The notes beneath the pieces were generated by a model. It had not been told where the DNA came from, did not search any database, and was given only the letters and a program-made list of their open reading frames with translations. Source: Epichloe hybrida (taxonomy: Eukaryota; Ascomycota; Sordariomycetes; Hypocreales; Clavicipitaceae). From it: a stretch of DNA of 64,000 bases. Below are positions 22,403-35,293 of the stretch, one piece after another (the stretch's first letter is position 1; every line of letters starts with the position of its first letter). The translations under genes and the position numbers were made by a program. Location of the stretch: contig JAFEKR010000003.1 in assembly GCA_019022495.1 (NCBI GenBank), positions 2,542,001 to 2,606,000 of the forward strand. The letters run 5' to 3'.

Positions 22403-23848
22403 TCAGTTGGATTGCGATCGCAAAGGAAAGTAGCCATCCGGCATCGGCTCGAGATGCCATACCCGGCTTAGTGCTGGGTTGAAGGCCTCAGTCCATTCGT
22501 GGCTCAAGTCTTCAGGAATGCTCCAGCCCACGGTGTCGTCTCGAAGTCGCATTCGCACCAAATGGCGTTTTTCCATGAAGGAATTGCCATTGACGAAGCC
22601 TTCACGTCGATGAAGAACAGCCAGATTGTTGATGAAATGAATGTCTCCGGCTTGAGTTTGAATTTCCAGTCGGGTTGCTTCCGCAATGGCTTCGATGGCG
22701 TCCAATGCTTCGATTTGGATCGTGCTCAGCTTGGGCAGATTGGCTGGTCGAGGGTGGCTTGCACTACCCAACAAGGCGGCCCTGCCAAAGTTGGCAATGA
22801 TCTTGCCGTCGTGGTAAAACAAAACAGGTCGGCAATGGAAACGCGGCCTGTCAGAAGTCAGCTCCGAGCAAGCTTTCTTTTTTTTTTTTTTTTTTGTGTG
22901 TCATCCTTTGTCAACACGGGTGGCCTAACGTGGCCCGGGGGCAACTCACAAGGCAAAGGGCCAGTCAGACCGCGCAAGCACACGAACTAGATCAGGGCGT
23001 GAGGCTGCAAGGGCATTGTAAACCGTATACGAAGATGCGATGATGCACTTGCCACCAGTGACGGCAGTTTTTCTGGTGAGCCAGCTCACAACGTCGCCCG
23101 CTTCTTCGTTGTGGAAGGTCTAGAAAGTACAGTCAGCGGAGTGGCACACGTCGGACGCAGGCATGCTCAAAATGCATCATCCTCTTACAATGGGCGAAGT
23201 TGAGTGACGATGGTGCGAAGCCTTCATCTTGGTCGAGGCATCTGCGATGATATGAACTGAGAATCACGTCAACATGTGTACCGTCCGCATTGGCTTATTT
23301 CAAGAGGGAGCCGGGCACTGCTCACCCAGCATGTTTCCTTTCTTATCCTGCCTTCCATGCACATTGGCGATGTAGTGCTGCAGGCCGAGGTAGATGGTAG
23401 TCAGGTCCTCGACTGAATATCGCTGCGGGTTCAACCCGCGAATGAGCCCGAACCCTTTTCCAGAATGGATTTCATCGCGAAGGTGATTGAACTCTCTGTC
23501 AAGAGTTGGAAGTGGGAAATTCTGTCTGCAGACGAGGTCGCCGTCTAGGCCAAGTTCTGCTCATCTATATAAGTGAACGTCACCTGCTATGCCATAGCTG
23601 GGGTGAGAAGACTCATTCTTGAAATTCTGAAGAGCGAATTCAATCTCTCGCACATGATTTTCAGTCAAGCGAAGCACATATTCTGAATCGCGCTTGAACT
23701 GAAGCCCAGACCAAGCCAAAGGAGAGTCGAGTACAGCAGGAAACCCTCTGGGAAGACTGGAGATTTCTTTCAAAGCCTTCGGGAAGGCCGGAGGCTGGAG
23801 CACGGCCGCTTGTGGTCCACAAACAGGTCCGAATCCTTCAGATGCCAT
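22403..23848 (-). CDS. TauD/TfdA-like Fe(II)/2-oxoglutarate dioxygenase
   Basis: Minus-strand exons 23848-23584, 23556-23326, 23256-23189, 23119-22950 and 22847-22403 give 392 residues. The fold markers are FGLIRGL near residue 125, the iron ligands H191 and E193 in TFHNEEAGD, and the distal histidine in LAVLHRRE. Fungal members of this family use 2-oxoglutarate and O2 on small acids and are often linked to secondary metabolism or sulfonate use; the substrate here is unknown. A 5' leader intron (about 23884-23951) is suggested by a GTAAGC donor and CTAAC...CAG acceptor, and no ATG precedes it, which fixes the start. Between exons 1 and 2 a 27-nt segment contains an in-frame TGA (23563-23561). 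It has GTGACG/GCAG ends and removing it restores family sequence, but 27 nt is unusually short for an intron, so a nonsense-bearing insertion is the alternative. Confidence 0.82.
23557..23583 (-). other. 27-nt stop-containing segment: micro-intron or disabling insertion
   Basis: The segment begins GTGACG and ends GAGCAG on the minus strand, is a multiple of three and carries TGA. The sequence reads SYG-IA before it and ELGLDGDL after it. Confidence 0.6.
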
Positions 23849-26800
23849 GGTATTTCGTATTGCGCTCTCAAATGCTGTGGACGTTAGCAATCAAAGTCGA
23901 GAATCACAATGTCTTGTGTAACTGCTTGGCCCTGCACAAAGGCACGCTTACCGAAACTCTTCAAGATTCCTCAACGCTCGGGGTGTGTCCTTGGCTTATC
24001 TCGACGATGAGAAGATTCAGAGAAGAAGACGAAGCAAGACGAAGACGACGTAAACGTAAAAAGGAAAAGACACAAGGCTTCAAAGCAGCTGAAATGGTTG
24101 CAAAGACGTGAGACTTGGAGAGCAGGACGGGCGTATAAATATATATATATATACACACATGTATATACTCAATAGAATCACGCCAGATGTTTCAACAATG
24201 TCTCCTATCTCTTTTCTCCTGGACAAGCTCGCAACCACTCCATGTTTGCTCAACATGATTCGAATACCCTGGGTAGCAAGAGCAGTCCGATCTCATCGGG
24301 TGGTGACAGACGGATGGCAACATGGCTTCTGAATGTATGCAGAAGACGGGTGACTGCCGGGGGCGAGCCGAGCCCGTCGTTCTTTGCCGCGCCGTGGCTC
24401 ACGATGCCGTCCCGAGTCTGGCCGCCTGATGCACCATCCATGAGTCCAATGCTGAACAGACCTGGTTCATTCAAGAACAGGGGAAGAAAGCTGGCTATCG
24501 TGATGGGAGCCAAGGTATTATCACCAAGGCACTGGGTGCACTAAGTACTAGGAGAGGAGAGGCGAGGCGACGAAAGGAGAGGCGAGGCGAGGCGAGGAGA
24601 AGAGAGGCGAGGCAAGGAGAAGGCGAGGAGAGGAGAGGAGAGGAGAGTGGCAACTACGAAGGCGTGCGTTTGCTTGTGTGTTTTGGGGGTGGGGGGGGGG
24701 GTGATTGGAGGTGCCTTTCTTTAGCCACACCCATGTTAAACCGAGTTGGCCTCTGCGACTCGTTCTTCTTCTCGAAGACGCAGGCCAGGACACGTTGACG
24801 CATCCAGCGGAGTGATTTTCAAGTTGATCAACCAGACGACCAGGGCATTGGGTGCTTGCTGCTACAGTGGGTCACAGGGTTCTATAGCCCACGCAGCACC
24901 ATTTATACCCGCTACCAGTCTCCAGAACACCGACAGCAAGCCCCTGCCACTGCAAAGCGGCCCAGAAGGAAGGCTGAAGCAAGCCAAGATAAGTGGGGCC
25001 ACCTACAGCGGGCGGCTCCTGCTCCGACAGAGTTGGACGGATTCGATCTGAGACGGCAAAATCCGATTCAGCGCCGGCGCCCGCTGTGGATCACCCGTCC
25101 CAAACCAAGATGGCGGGTTTTTAATCTTATTTTCACAACGACTCGGCCCAGCCCACTTCGCACAAGAAAGGGGGGGGGGGGGCAATACATGGAAAATTTA
25201 CTCTTTTGCAACAAACAGTCCAGGAAAGGGGATTGGGCCCCCGGGGGGTCTTCCCAACCTTGTTCCAGCGGGAATGGATTGGTCCGGCCGGTAAGCAACG
25301 CGCTACGCTACGTCCAAGCGTCGCGCCGCTGCCGCGCCTCGGGAATTGTTCAGACAAAGTCGAAGCATCAACGTGCTCTCTCTCTCTCTCTGCTTTGCAT
25401 CCTTCGCCCGAGGGAATTTCCAAGGATATGAGATCCGTTGGATTGCTTTCTGGTCCCTCATTAGGTGGTGGTGGTGTGAGCGAGCCTTTCAGCTTCAAAG
25501 TAGACGACACGCACAGCACAGAACAAACTTACTTGGGCAGAGAAGCCGTGCGTTACGTGATAAGCCGATGTGGCTCGGAGTAGACCAACCACAGATTGAT
25601 TCGTGCGTGCGCCTGCGACGCAAGGCCCGACGCATGAGCCCCATGTACAACATGCCCCTTGACTTGTTTGAGGGGGAAAAGAAAAGAAAAGAAAAGAAAA
25701 GAAAAGGAAGAAAATAATGCAGGGCATTGAATTGAACTGGATTGGATTCAAAAGGGGGGAGGAGAGAAAAAGGGACCCGAACCCAACCCCGTCCTGAGTC
25801 CAGACCGATTCAGATCGGAACACAAGTCACGGAACAGGGATCATGAATCCGTGGAGTTCCAGTGTGTCGGGATACTGTACAATAATCCGTACACCCCTTG
25901 AATTGTTTTGCAAGTCTTCCGTACGTGACAGGGGGGATTAAGCGAATCATATTGGCAGGGAAATAAGAGTGACAGGGGCTGGGATGAAAAAGGTACATTT
26001 TATTACTAGGAACCTATATAGAAATAATCCGTAGATGTATTATATTCACGAAAATGGCAAAATGTACTCTATGTATTTCCCTTGTAGCTCTTCAAACATA
26101 CATAGTATTACTTATAGCTAGCATGTGAATTTGTAAAATAATTCGGGAGGGGTATTGTACGGTATCAGCATGGCAGGGCCGCCGGGTCGCAGCTGGGCCC
26201 AGGAACCGACCTCGACGTGTGGCGGCCAGGTTTAGGTTCGCCGGGAAGCGACTATTATGAATAACTGGCTTGACAGAAGTGAAATTAAAGAAATCAAAAA
26301 AGACGGCCCACGGGCAGCCGTTCGGACGGTGAAATCGAGTCAGGCGGGGACGGGGGACGGGGGAGGAGAGGGAAGAAGAAGTTCCCTCGGGAAGGAAAAG
26401 AGAAGGAAAGATATTACTTTAGGTCATAGTTGAGAAACTCAGCTCGGACTGCTACCAAGTTCTGACTCATTTCGTCCACGGCAGGTTGCCGCCTCTCTGT
26501 ACCAGTATTATTGTGTCTTCGCTTTACATTGATTGCAACTTCCGAGGCCACAGGGCCGCCACTGGACCGCCCATATCTGCCAGCTCAATGTCTACCTGAA
26601 AGCAAAGCGACATCAGCCCGCTCGCTCCGTCGTGGTGAAACCTCCAAAGAAGAGAGCAACTGGCTTGGCTTCCGCTATTTTTCTTTCCCACTTTGGGTTG
26701 CTGCAACTGTCCTTCCCATAGCCACATAGTCCTTCGTCTTCGGGACTCGATTAATCGATCAACAGTTGCGTCTACCCACCCACCAATGCCGAAACGAAAC

Positions 26801-26937
26801 CATGTCAAGTGAAAAGCAGCATGAAATAGAACATGCAACAGATGGACAGATTGTGCTCACCTCTCGGTTCTGTCCAGGCGATGGACCCCCCTCTCACCGC
26901 CTCGGGCCTCGGCTGGCCAATACAATAAAGAAACAAG
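23849..26937. other. Intergenic stretch, 3.1 kb
   Basis: No confident gene. It contains an (AT)n tract at about 24137-24152 and an impure GGCGA/GGAGA tandem stretch at 24548-24650. There are G runs at 24686 and 25168, an AAAAG microsatellite at 25678-25707 and an AT-rich patch at 25995-26150. A short conserved-looking minus-strand exon may end at 26414 (see findings). Confidence 0.5.
24548..24650 (-). repeat. Impure purine-rich tandem repeat
   Basis: Irregular alternation of GGCGA and GGAGA units over about 100 bp. Confidence 0.75.
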
Positions 26938-29900
26938 TCAAACTTCGGACCGGGGATGCCAGTTCTCCTGGAACAACTGGCTCACGAAAAAGTAGTCCTC
27001 TTCCCAAGCGCCGCGCTCTCGCAGCTGCTCCCATTCTCGCTCTGCATCGCACCATCTGCGCATTAGCCCCCACCCCAGCAATCTGATTCATTTGGCGGCC
27101 AAGGAAGGGTGTAATCCTGCATATATCTCAGGCATGCCGGCGGTGTGCGGAGTAGGACTTACCGTGCTCCTTGGCAAATTTTCTCGTCTCATGCACAAAT
27201 TGAACCTTGTCGTCACTGAGATCTGCAAGCGTCCGCAGATCCTGGTCCTTGCACTCGTCCGAAAATGGGTACCAGCCCTTGTTGCAGTAGTGAAAGTGAG
27301 CGAGGAGAATGTTTGCCCCTGTAGTAATTTAAAAAAAAAAAAAAAAAAAAGGGTCCCGTCATCAGCCACAAACGGTACTTCTTGGCTTGAAACAAGACAA
27401 CAAGGAACAAGTAATAAACGTCCAGTCTTACCAAGATGGTATTCTCTCACTTTATCCTCACGCGCAAATCGACGCTGAAAGCAGACTTTGGTCAGCAAAG
27501 GGTAAATTCGAGGTTCGCCCGCAGAACATGCCGCCAGTCTTTTTTGCGACTCCAAAGTCACATGCAATCATGGCTGCCGTTGAAGCTGTGGGCTTGTGTA
27601 TGTTTCTTCTTCCTTCCTTCCTTCTTTTTTCTTCCTTCCTGATTCTTCCCTTCTTCATTCTGCCAAGTTTCCTCTCTTTTACTCTCCGTCTCCTCTCCTT
27701 CTTTTCTCGTGTTTCCTCCTCTTTGGTTTCATCAAGACTTACCCTGATTCCATGTTTTCGGGCATACGCTGCATCGTGGGCCGTAATCAGTGCCGCATTA
27801 TGTAGCAGCATGAAGGTGACCAAGTAAGTCACAAACCAAGTACTCTGCTTATTCTTTAGAACCATTTTCTGCAGCTTGTCCAAAAGCTCGCGTCTGAGTC
27901 TTGTTTGAATATGGTGAATCATGACAACGTCCAGTTGTGCGCCGAGGACCGGTGGAACTGGTATCTTTCCGTGGTTGGGATTAGTAGTGTCCAGAATATT
28001 GTACGACATCCCTAGCTTCTCTTCGCCCACGATAAAATCTGACGTTGTCGAAAGCCGTATAGCCGTCCACAATCGAAACGTCCAATTGAAAAGTTGCTTC
28101 CAATCTTCAGGAATCGTGGTATCTCGATACATTCCAAAAGCTTGAACATATGTTTTCCTCAGCAGACCGCTCGAGCGTTCGGCTATATGTTGAAGCGTGT
28201 CACCCATTGCATCCGAAATATGCTTCAAATACGCCGACTTGCCATCTTCGAGATCCATTAGGGCATAGGGAGGAACAGGAACGGACTTTCTCGTTCCCTG
28301 ATGAACCCATGTGCGTTCCAGTTTATCGCCGTCCTGAGGGACGAATTCGCGAACCTGCAGCTCGATGCATTTCTTCGAATAGCCAGTCGAGATGCGGATG
28401 AATTTGACGTCGGGCGACGCCCACTTCTGTATTGGATCAGATATGTTGTTGGTCCACCGCCGTGTCCATTCGTATCCTGGGACCTGTCCCGGCTTAAAAA
28501 GTTGGATATCTGTAATCTTGTACCTCAAGCAAGGGAATCTTCCTGCTTTGGTGTTGGAAACCTTTTTGCAAGTAAGACATGCTCCACCAGGTTCATTTGG
28601 ATTGTGTTCACACTGAGTTGGTTAGCGTCGAGTCAATCACATGTAGAATGTTTCGCCTTCTGCGTCACGCAAGAAAGCAAGGGTCAAAAAAAACCCCCCG
28701 GAATACTACTCACACGTATTCTTTGCATTCTGCATCGAATGCACGATCCAATCTTTCGTGTCTGGGCTGTCTGCTCTCGAAGGGTAGGGTCTCGAAATGG
28801 GCCACGTTTTCCGCCCCGTTGATTTGGGAGCAGAATGTCAAAATTCGATTGCTGGAAATGGGTGGCGGCATTCGTCCAGGATTGTTGAGGAACTGCCTCT
28901 ATCAGAACCCCAGCTGTCATTAACATTCTCGATCCTCCTAGGGGAATACTGTTGACTCCCACTCTGTGGTTGGTAGGGGACACGGCTGTGCTTATATTGC
29001 CAAGATTGCCGATACCGTAGTCTATTTGGGCCTGCTCACTCTGAGTCAGACCGTCGTGCTCGAATACTGGTGAGCTAGCGGGTCCGGGTTCCTGTTTCAC
29101 CGATGGATCGGCGAAGAAAGCAGAGAAGCCAGAGTCTTGGTGACAGAGGAAATCACCCTCGAGGAGGTTTGGCGGTGGTTGTAAATGTGCCGTGTGCGTG
29201 AATGTCGAAAGAGACGGTGTCATTTGTGTCAATGGCCCCTCGTACAACGCAAGTCCCGTGTCGACTAAAGTAAAAGCCATTGTCTCCTGAACGACGGAAG
29301 GTTCCATAGCCAACTGCTTCTCAGCATAATATGGTTGATTTGACTCATAGGCCTGAATCTGCCCTTCGGGCATTGCGCGATAACCTTGAAACCCACCGTT
29401 AGTAATCACTGATTCGCGGACAGCCCAGAGAAAAGAAAGGATAGGAAATAGTAAGCACAAAGGAACAGAAAAATCATACCATCTGTTTGATCTGCATGAA
29501 TACTGCAGCCACCACACATCATTTCGGCCACTCGTCGAGGAAACTGGGCCAAGCTCTGGGCGTGTGGGATGACAGGCTCTGCCCATCTAGGCAGTAGAAA
29601 CTGTTGTCCATTGCCGCTGTTCTCATACGGAATGAGACCCGCACTCTTTTCGGGGCTGCTCTGGTGCGGCACATCAGAAAATCTCTGAGGCATGACGCCG
29701 CAATTGTTTTCAAGCTTCCGTCGCTTAGCTGGTGTGTGCTCCGGTTGGGAACTATAATAGTTTTCAAAACTCGATGTCTGGCCATATGACAAAAAGTCGT
29801 GGTCAATGGAAGGTTGAAACTCAAATGGGAGCTGTTCAAAAGCCTCTTCCGGGAAAATGGGGGATGAAGATTGTGGAAGAGGTGATGCCTCAAAGCCTGC

Positions 29901-30270
29901 ATAAGGCTGAGGTCGCTTATGAATGAAGGACCGTGTAAGTTCCTTCGTTTGCCCAAGTTAGTGAGATGCTTGCTTGCGTCAGAAAGAATAAGGCAGGCGC
30001 CAGACGATTTCTGAATGGCCACAACCAATGTGACAAAATTCACCAAGATGAATATTTATTGCTGTGATTCATTGAATGGTAGATAAGGGGCGTAATAGGA
30101 GATTAAGAAGAGAGATGACAAAGAGTGAGGATATCCACTTTTCGTCGCGCCATCGACACAAGGCAGTGAGTGTACATCAGCAGAATGGGAGAGGGGGAGG
30201 GAGGCTGGTGATATATCCATGCGGGCTGCCGCGAGAGCGATCATAGCTAGGACGGGGAATTTCTCACCAT
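26938..30270 (-). CDS. Zn2Cys6 (Gal4-type) fungal transcription factor
   Basis: Likely minus-strand exons are 30270-30268 (ATG only, tentative), 29942-29480, 29408-28714, 28612-27743, 27474-27432, 27318-27163 and about 27074-26938. The binuclear cluster CIRCRMQRIRC with CX10CX2CX12C spacing spans the junction at 28714/28612, near residue 385. The cluster is unusually central, behind a long Gln/Pro/Ser-rich N-terminus. The C-terminal part has an AHFHYCNKGWYPF motif and ends in FVSQLFQENWHPRSEV, both typical of a large family of fungal C6 regulators. It should bind DNA in the nucleus; targets are unknown. Two points are open. The 5' end could instead start at an internal Met. The last junction (27163 to 27074) is one nucleotide out of phase with the conserved C-terminus, so a microexon, a different splice site or a frameshift must be involved. 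The 268-bp intron at 27475-27742 is long and purine rich. Confidence 0.8.
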
Positions 30271-30922
30271 GATGGTTGTTGCGCGAAAACGGGGCGTGTT
30301 GGACAAGACTAGTATAGTAGTTGTGCAAGATCTGAGCTAAGACTCAAAGTACTAGCATATGGAAAGCGAGGTATCGTCTTTGCTCAAGAGACAAGCAATG
30401 ACAAGGCGGCGCGGCGAGACCGCAAAACCTTGCGAGCTGATCAAGGGTTGTGCTGCAACGCACTCACTCGGGGCCCTCAGGGGTATTGATGAGCTCGCTA
30501 TCACGTCTCCACCGTGATTGATTGAAAATGGGTATTATTAGCAGTAGCAGTACGGACTAATAACAACCGGTATCAAACTGTGCATCCACAGGGGGTGTAC
30601 TCCGTAGTAGGGCGGGCAAGGAAGGCTTGCACGGAGTCCGGGTGAAGTCAAGGTAAAGCAATTCAGATCCAGTGGAGTCAGCTCCGTGAATGGGGGTTTA
30701 GGGCAAGAAGGTGGCCGGGGGGGGTGGTGGGGGGATGTAAGTATGGAGAATAGTTAATAGCGATGGAACCAGGTTTTGGATGAGAAGGTCGATGTCGGTT
30801 CGAAATGGACGGGCTGAATGAGTGGTGTGTCGTGCGTCAGTAGCCCCGGTGGACGGACAGAGAAAAGGTCTGGTGCGAGTAATGATGTTGACCTCTGTGG
30901 TGCTGGTTCGTGGGTTCGTGGT

Positions 30923-30988
30923 GCTTGCTGCTTGCTGCTTGCTGCTTGCTGCTTGCTGCTTGCTGCTTGCTGCTTGCTGCTTGCTGCT
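30923..30988 (+). repeat. 7-bp tandem repeat, about 9 copies
   Basis: Unit GCTTGCT repeated nearly perfectly, upstream of the Zn2Cys6 gene. Confidence 0.9.
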
Positions 30989-32757
30989 CGCTTGCTCTTG
31001 CTGTTGCTGTTGCTCTCTCTTGTGGCTCGATGGATGTGCCCGTCCGTCACCGGACAAGGATGGCGGATAACGCGGACCAATACGTGAGGCGTGCTGCCGA
31101 TGTGCATGGGCAACGAGACGGTCGCGATGCCCTAGCAGGAATTATGGCGACGATAGTCGAGGTCTGGAGGAAAAAGAGATGACTCGGTGAGGAGGGCAAG
31201 GTCATGGCACCGTGATGGATTGTATTTGAGCAGACTGAGGGGTACCGCGCGAGGCCTGGGCCGGGGGGGTGATGTCTCTTGGCTGGCACGGAGTAAGACG
31301 TTGCAACCTTGGCTCATTAGAAAGTGAACAAAAAGACGTAATAACGTGGGCTGCCCGATCTTAGCGGACCCAAGGACTTGTTTGGTTTGGGATGAATCGG
31401 TGTGGCCATTTAGTTATTCTTCCACCCGTCACACCACAAGATGATTTGTTGTTGTTGCCTGCCTGTCTGGTCGAATTGCGCCGTGGCTTTTTGAGAATGC
31501 CATGGCGGTCCCGGCCGTCTGACGCTGCTCAGTTTTACACATTTCTCTACGGATTATTCGTAGACAATTCTTTGTTGAGCGTGTGCGCATTTATCTCCAA
31601 ACGAAAACTGCAGAGTGCCAGGGTTAGAGAGACACTATTACGGAGTAGAACATTGTCTATTGGTGTGCCTGGCGACAAACTAAAAGACAAGTCAGGACTA
31701 ATGATAGTGTCTGCGAAGACTTGAGGCTTTGGGTATCGAGACACACTTTTAATTGACGCACATGATTCGCGGCCTGCCATCGATCCCTGATTCATTTGTC
31801 AGCTTTGGGTCTGCTGGGGACGGGCCTTGGTACGAGGCCCAGCCATCATCTTATTCCACCTAGCAATGGTCGCATCGTATTGCGTGTGTTTTCGGAGATA
31901 TATGGTATTATCCCACACATGAGTTCACGTGTTCGTATGACAGTGGTGACCAGGTAGCAACTTCAATGACCGAAATCAGGCATTGGCGCACACTGCTCTG
32001 GTTCATGACTCGGAGGAAGTCCAGAGGTGCTTGATATTCAGTCAGCCAGTCCAGTGAGCGGAAAGCCATGGCGACGGAGGAAGACACCGTGCGCGCCTTG
32101 GTCCAAATGGCAAGCATTTGGAAGACCCCGGAGATTCTTCCATCTGCAGGCATGCATCGACTGGTCGACTGGGGCAACAGTGAGGCGTCTACTCCGTAAT
32201 AAGCGAGTGCGTGACATGTGACGTGATGGTGCGAGACAAAGACACAAAGACCCTTTGCCGCCCTGTAAGGTGCGGGGACCGGTGAGAAAGTGAGCCAATG
32301 CCAATGTGGTGTCAGATCCAACAGCCGGGCTCCTGCGAGAAGAGTCAGAAGACAGACGCCCGCTGGGCAGGGAGCAGGGATCATTCTGCTGCCTGCCCTG
32401 AGGCTGCGAAAGACTCTCGTCTCGTGTCACGTCTCTGCACCCACCAGCGCCGTCGTATTGTCCATTCCTCCAGTAGCGTTCCCAGCTCCCGCAGCACCAA
32501 TCGTGAGCACTTGGTCGAAGCTGAAGTCGTCGACATGACATGTACAAATGTGTTGGCTCGCTGATATACCTGCTTGCTTTGACCATGTAGCCTTCGTCTT
32601 TTCACGGTTCTCCGTCACATGATGGACCTTTGCGCAAGCGAAGGCTTTCGAATGACGAGGTTTCTTCTCGGGGCCGGCTTGATGAAGACGGACGCAAGTG
32701 CGTGCAAAACGAGACGAGACATGGAAGCGTTGACGAAGGGCCACATGTAAGGCAGCA

Positions 32758-32795
32758 TAGTCCGTATTGTCCGTACTGTCCGTACTGTCCGTATG
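32758..32795 (+). repeat. Short CCGTACTGT tandem repeat
   Basis: Three to four 9-bp units containing the CCGTA half of the dispersed palindromic motif. Confidence 0.7.
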
Positions 32796-35293
32796 TATGC
32801 TTTTTGAAATGAGGTTCAATTGAGTTCGATCGGGAAGCCACGGTGGACCCCAAAGCAATCGGAATTATGTAACCTGAGTCCCTGACTAATAATAATAACT
32901 TTATAGCCGCAAGCGCAAGCGGGAAGCGGGGTCGGGAAACAGAAAAGTTGAAAACGGGCAAGAGAGTTTTATTACTGGCGACTACTGGCGACTCCTGCCT
33001 CGTGGCCGCCCAATGGAGTCGCTTGTTGGTTGAGTTCAACTTGAGCTTGAGCCATTGGTATTGGCTTATCTTAATCAGTGTCTTGATCAGTCTATCACAT
33101 GATTCACACATCCCAGCACGATGACACGCGACGCTGGTGATCCTGATGATCCTGATGACCCAAAGTCGCTGCTGGGTGCCCCTTGTGCTTGACCTAGCCC
33201 CCCATCTTCTCTGATCAGTTCGACTTCTTTCGACGCTTTCGACTCTTTCGACTCTTTCGACGCAGCCGTGCAGCCGTGCAGCCGTGTAGCCATGGTCGCC
33301 GACATGACTTCTCACGCCAAAGCATCCCACGAACCACTCCCTACAGCTTACAGCTTACAGCTTACAGCTCGCTCATTTTCAGGGTGTGTCGCCGAGGCTG
33401 CAGACAGGACACGGTGAGCAAAGCTCTGTCCAGGTCTCCAAGTCTATTATATGAGACTGTGCAGCTTTTCCATTATCGACAGCTGAAGATCACATTCTCC
33501 ATTGTTCGATCGTGCATTTGCCAACATAATTCTTGATCGTATCTCATATGCTAAAACGGTGAGGCAAGAACCGGTGAGAGATGCCTTGAGCAGGGACCTC
33601 GTCGGCTGAGATCAACTCAACCCTATTGTTTCTTGTGAGCCCGGTATCGGTGAGGACGGACGCTATTGTGTTCATAACATGTCTGCTTTGCTCCTTCCAC
33701 CGCGATGCCTGTTCCAATTAGTTCCAGCAAGCAGTTGTGGCGTGGTCCGCCATGGCTGGCCGATCGATCGACACTGTCGTCATCACAAACGACGACTCAT
33801 CTCTTTGAGTTGACCTGCCCTCTTACTGAAGTATCTTGGGTGGCAATGGTACTCGAACAGTGCTTTACAGGTACTCGCAAGCAATGGTGCACGGCACAAG
33901 CTCAGGTTGTGCCACCAGAACTTAGATGTCCGGCCAAAACCATTGGTTCCAGGACACAACTTGAGGTGGCACTCATTTCATCGAGGGCCCTTTCCCGTGA
34001 TCGGTCTTTATTCCCCTTGTCACCTTTGCCTTTTTCCCCGCCGAGTCCAGCTTGCCCGCTCTAGTGTCCGGATGGTCTTCAGATCTGCTGGCTTTTATTA
34101 GTGGCATACGATCTTAGCATCGGCATACTGAATCTGGGGTCAAGCCTGACTCCTTTCCGGGTTTTGATTTGACGTTTATTTCCTCTTTCAACCCATTGGA
34201 ACACGAACTGGGAATTCTTACATCATCTTCATTTGCGCATGCCTCGCATTCTGTATAACCTAAAGGAATAATCAGTGATCAAGCCGTCGTTCAGCCTGTT
34301 CACCGACGCTTGATCGAATCATGTGTTGTGTATGCCGGGCAGAAGGTAGAGTTATGAACCTTTGAACATGGTCTGAGTATGCTGGCATGGTGACACGTAT
34401 GCTCCTATCTCATCCATATGGGGGTCATATAATTTGGGTTTACCCATGGGAAAAGGCGATATTCTGTGAGTTTATACGCACGACATGATCATTCAGATCA
34501 TCGGACTCCTGGTCAATACCTACATGGCTGAGTCCCGTAGTCTGGGGGTTCCGAGTTGCCCACCGAGGCCTTCCCAGACAAGACAACGAGAGAGAAGAGA
34601 GAAATGAAAACGCTTGTCACAGAAGCTAGATTAGCGGAAATGACATGTGCTCCAGCAGCGTGCTTCTTCTTGTTCGCATGGCCGGCCATCCTCATCCTCC
34701 GGGCGCCTGCGGGACGCGGCAAACTGCACAACATGAAGCCGTCTCCCTCTAAATCTGTCAGATTCTGGGCTTCACTGCCTTCGACAACGGAGGCCCCAAT
34801 CATGTGATCAAAGAGGTCGGCCTGTCGAATCAAGGCAGTGGAGGGAGGGTACTTTGCCGCCCCGTCTATTCCAGCTGGCACTCAAAGTCTTTCTCTCTGT
34901 GCCGCCTCTTGTGCAACATGTCAGGAGCGGGCAGCGTCTCCTCCACGCTTCTCCCAATAAAAGCCGATCGAGGCTTCCTTGACAGGGTTGATTCGAGTCT
35001 CTTCTGGTTTCGACAACACGTTGAACCCTTTCATCAGGAGGACGACGCGACGAAAGCTTCCATCTCATCAGGATTCAGGAGTATTTCCAACGTCATAGAC
35101 AGCGCCAGACACAAACTTCTCAAGCGCAGCGCAAAACCGCAAAGTAGTTGTTTTGCAAAGACAGAAGTTTGTCCCCTCTTATTGTTCACACACCCGGCTT
35201 TCTTTCTTCTTCTTTCTCCTCCTCTCGCCAACGCAGCACCTTTAACATTTAGCCAGACAGTTGTTCGAGACCCTTTCGAGAGGCACAACCACC

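Larger units (their letters stand above)
30271..35293. other. Gene-poor stretch of 5 kb
   Basis: No supported gene. It contains a 7-bp tandem array at 30923-30988, TACTCCGTA motifs at about 30598, 31638 and 32190, CCGTACTGT repeats at 32758-32795, and short tandem duplications at 33225-33262 and 33345-33368. Open frames are short and without family character. Confidence 0.5.

Noticed and set aside
24250..24513. 87-codon minus-strand frame beginning LAPITIASFLPLFL
   Set aside because: No ATG, no splice partner and no family likeness; the apparent start is a TTG codon.
32427..32560. Minus-strand segment with a DDFSFDQVLTIGAAG-like reading
   Set aside because: The short stretch looks protein-like, but there is no start, no splice partner in phase and no family I know.
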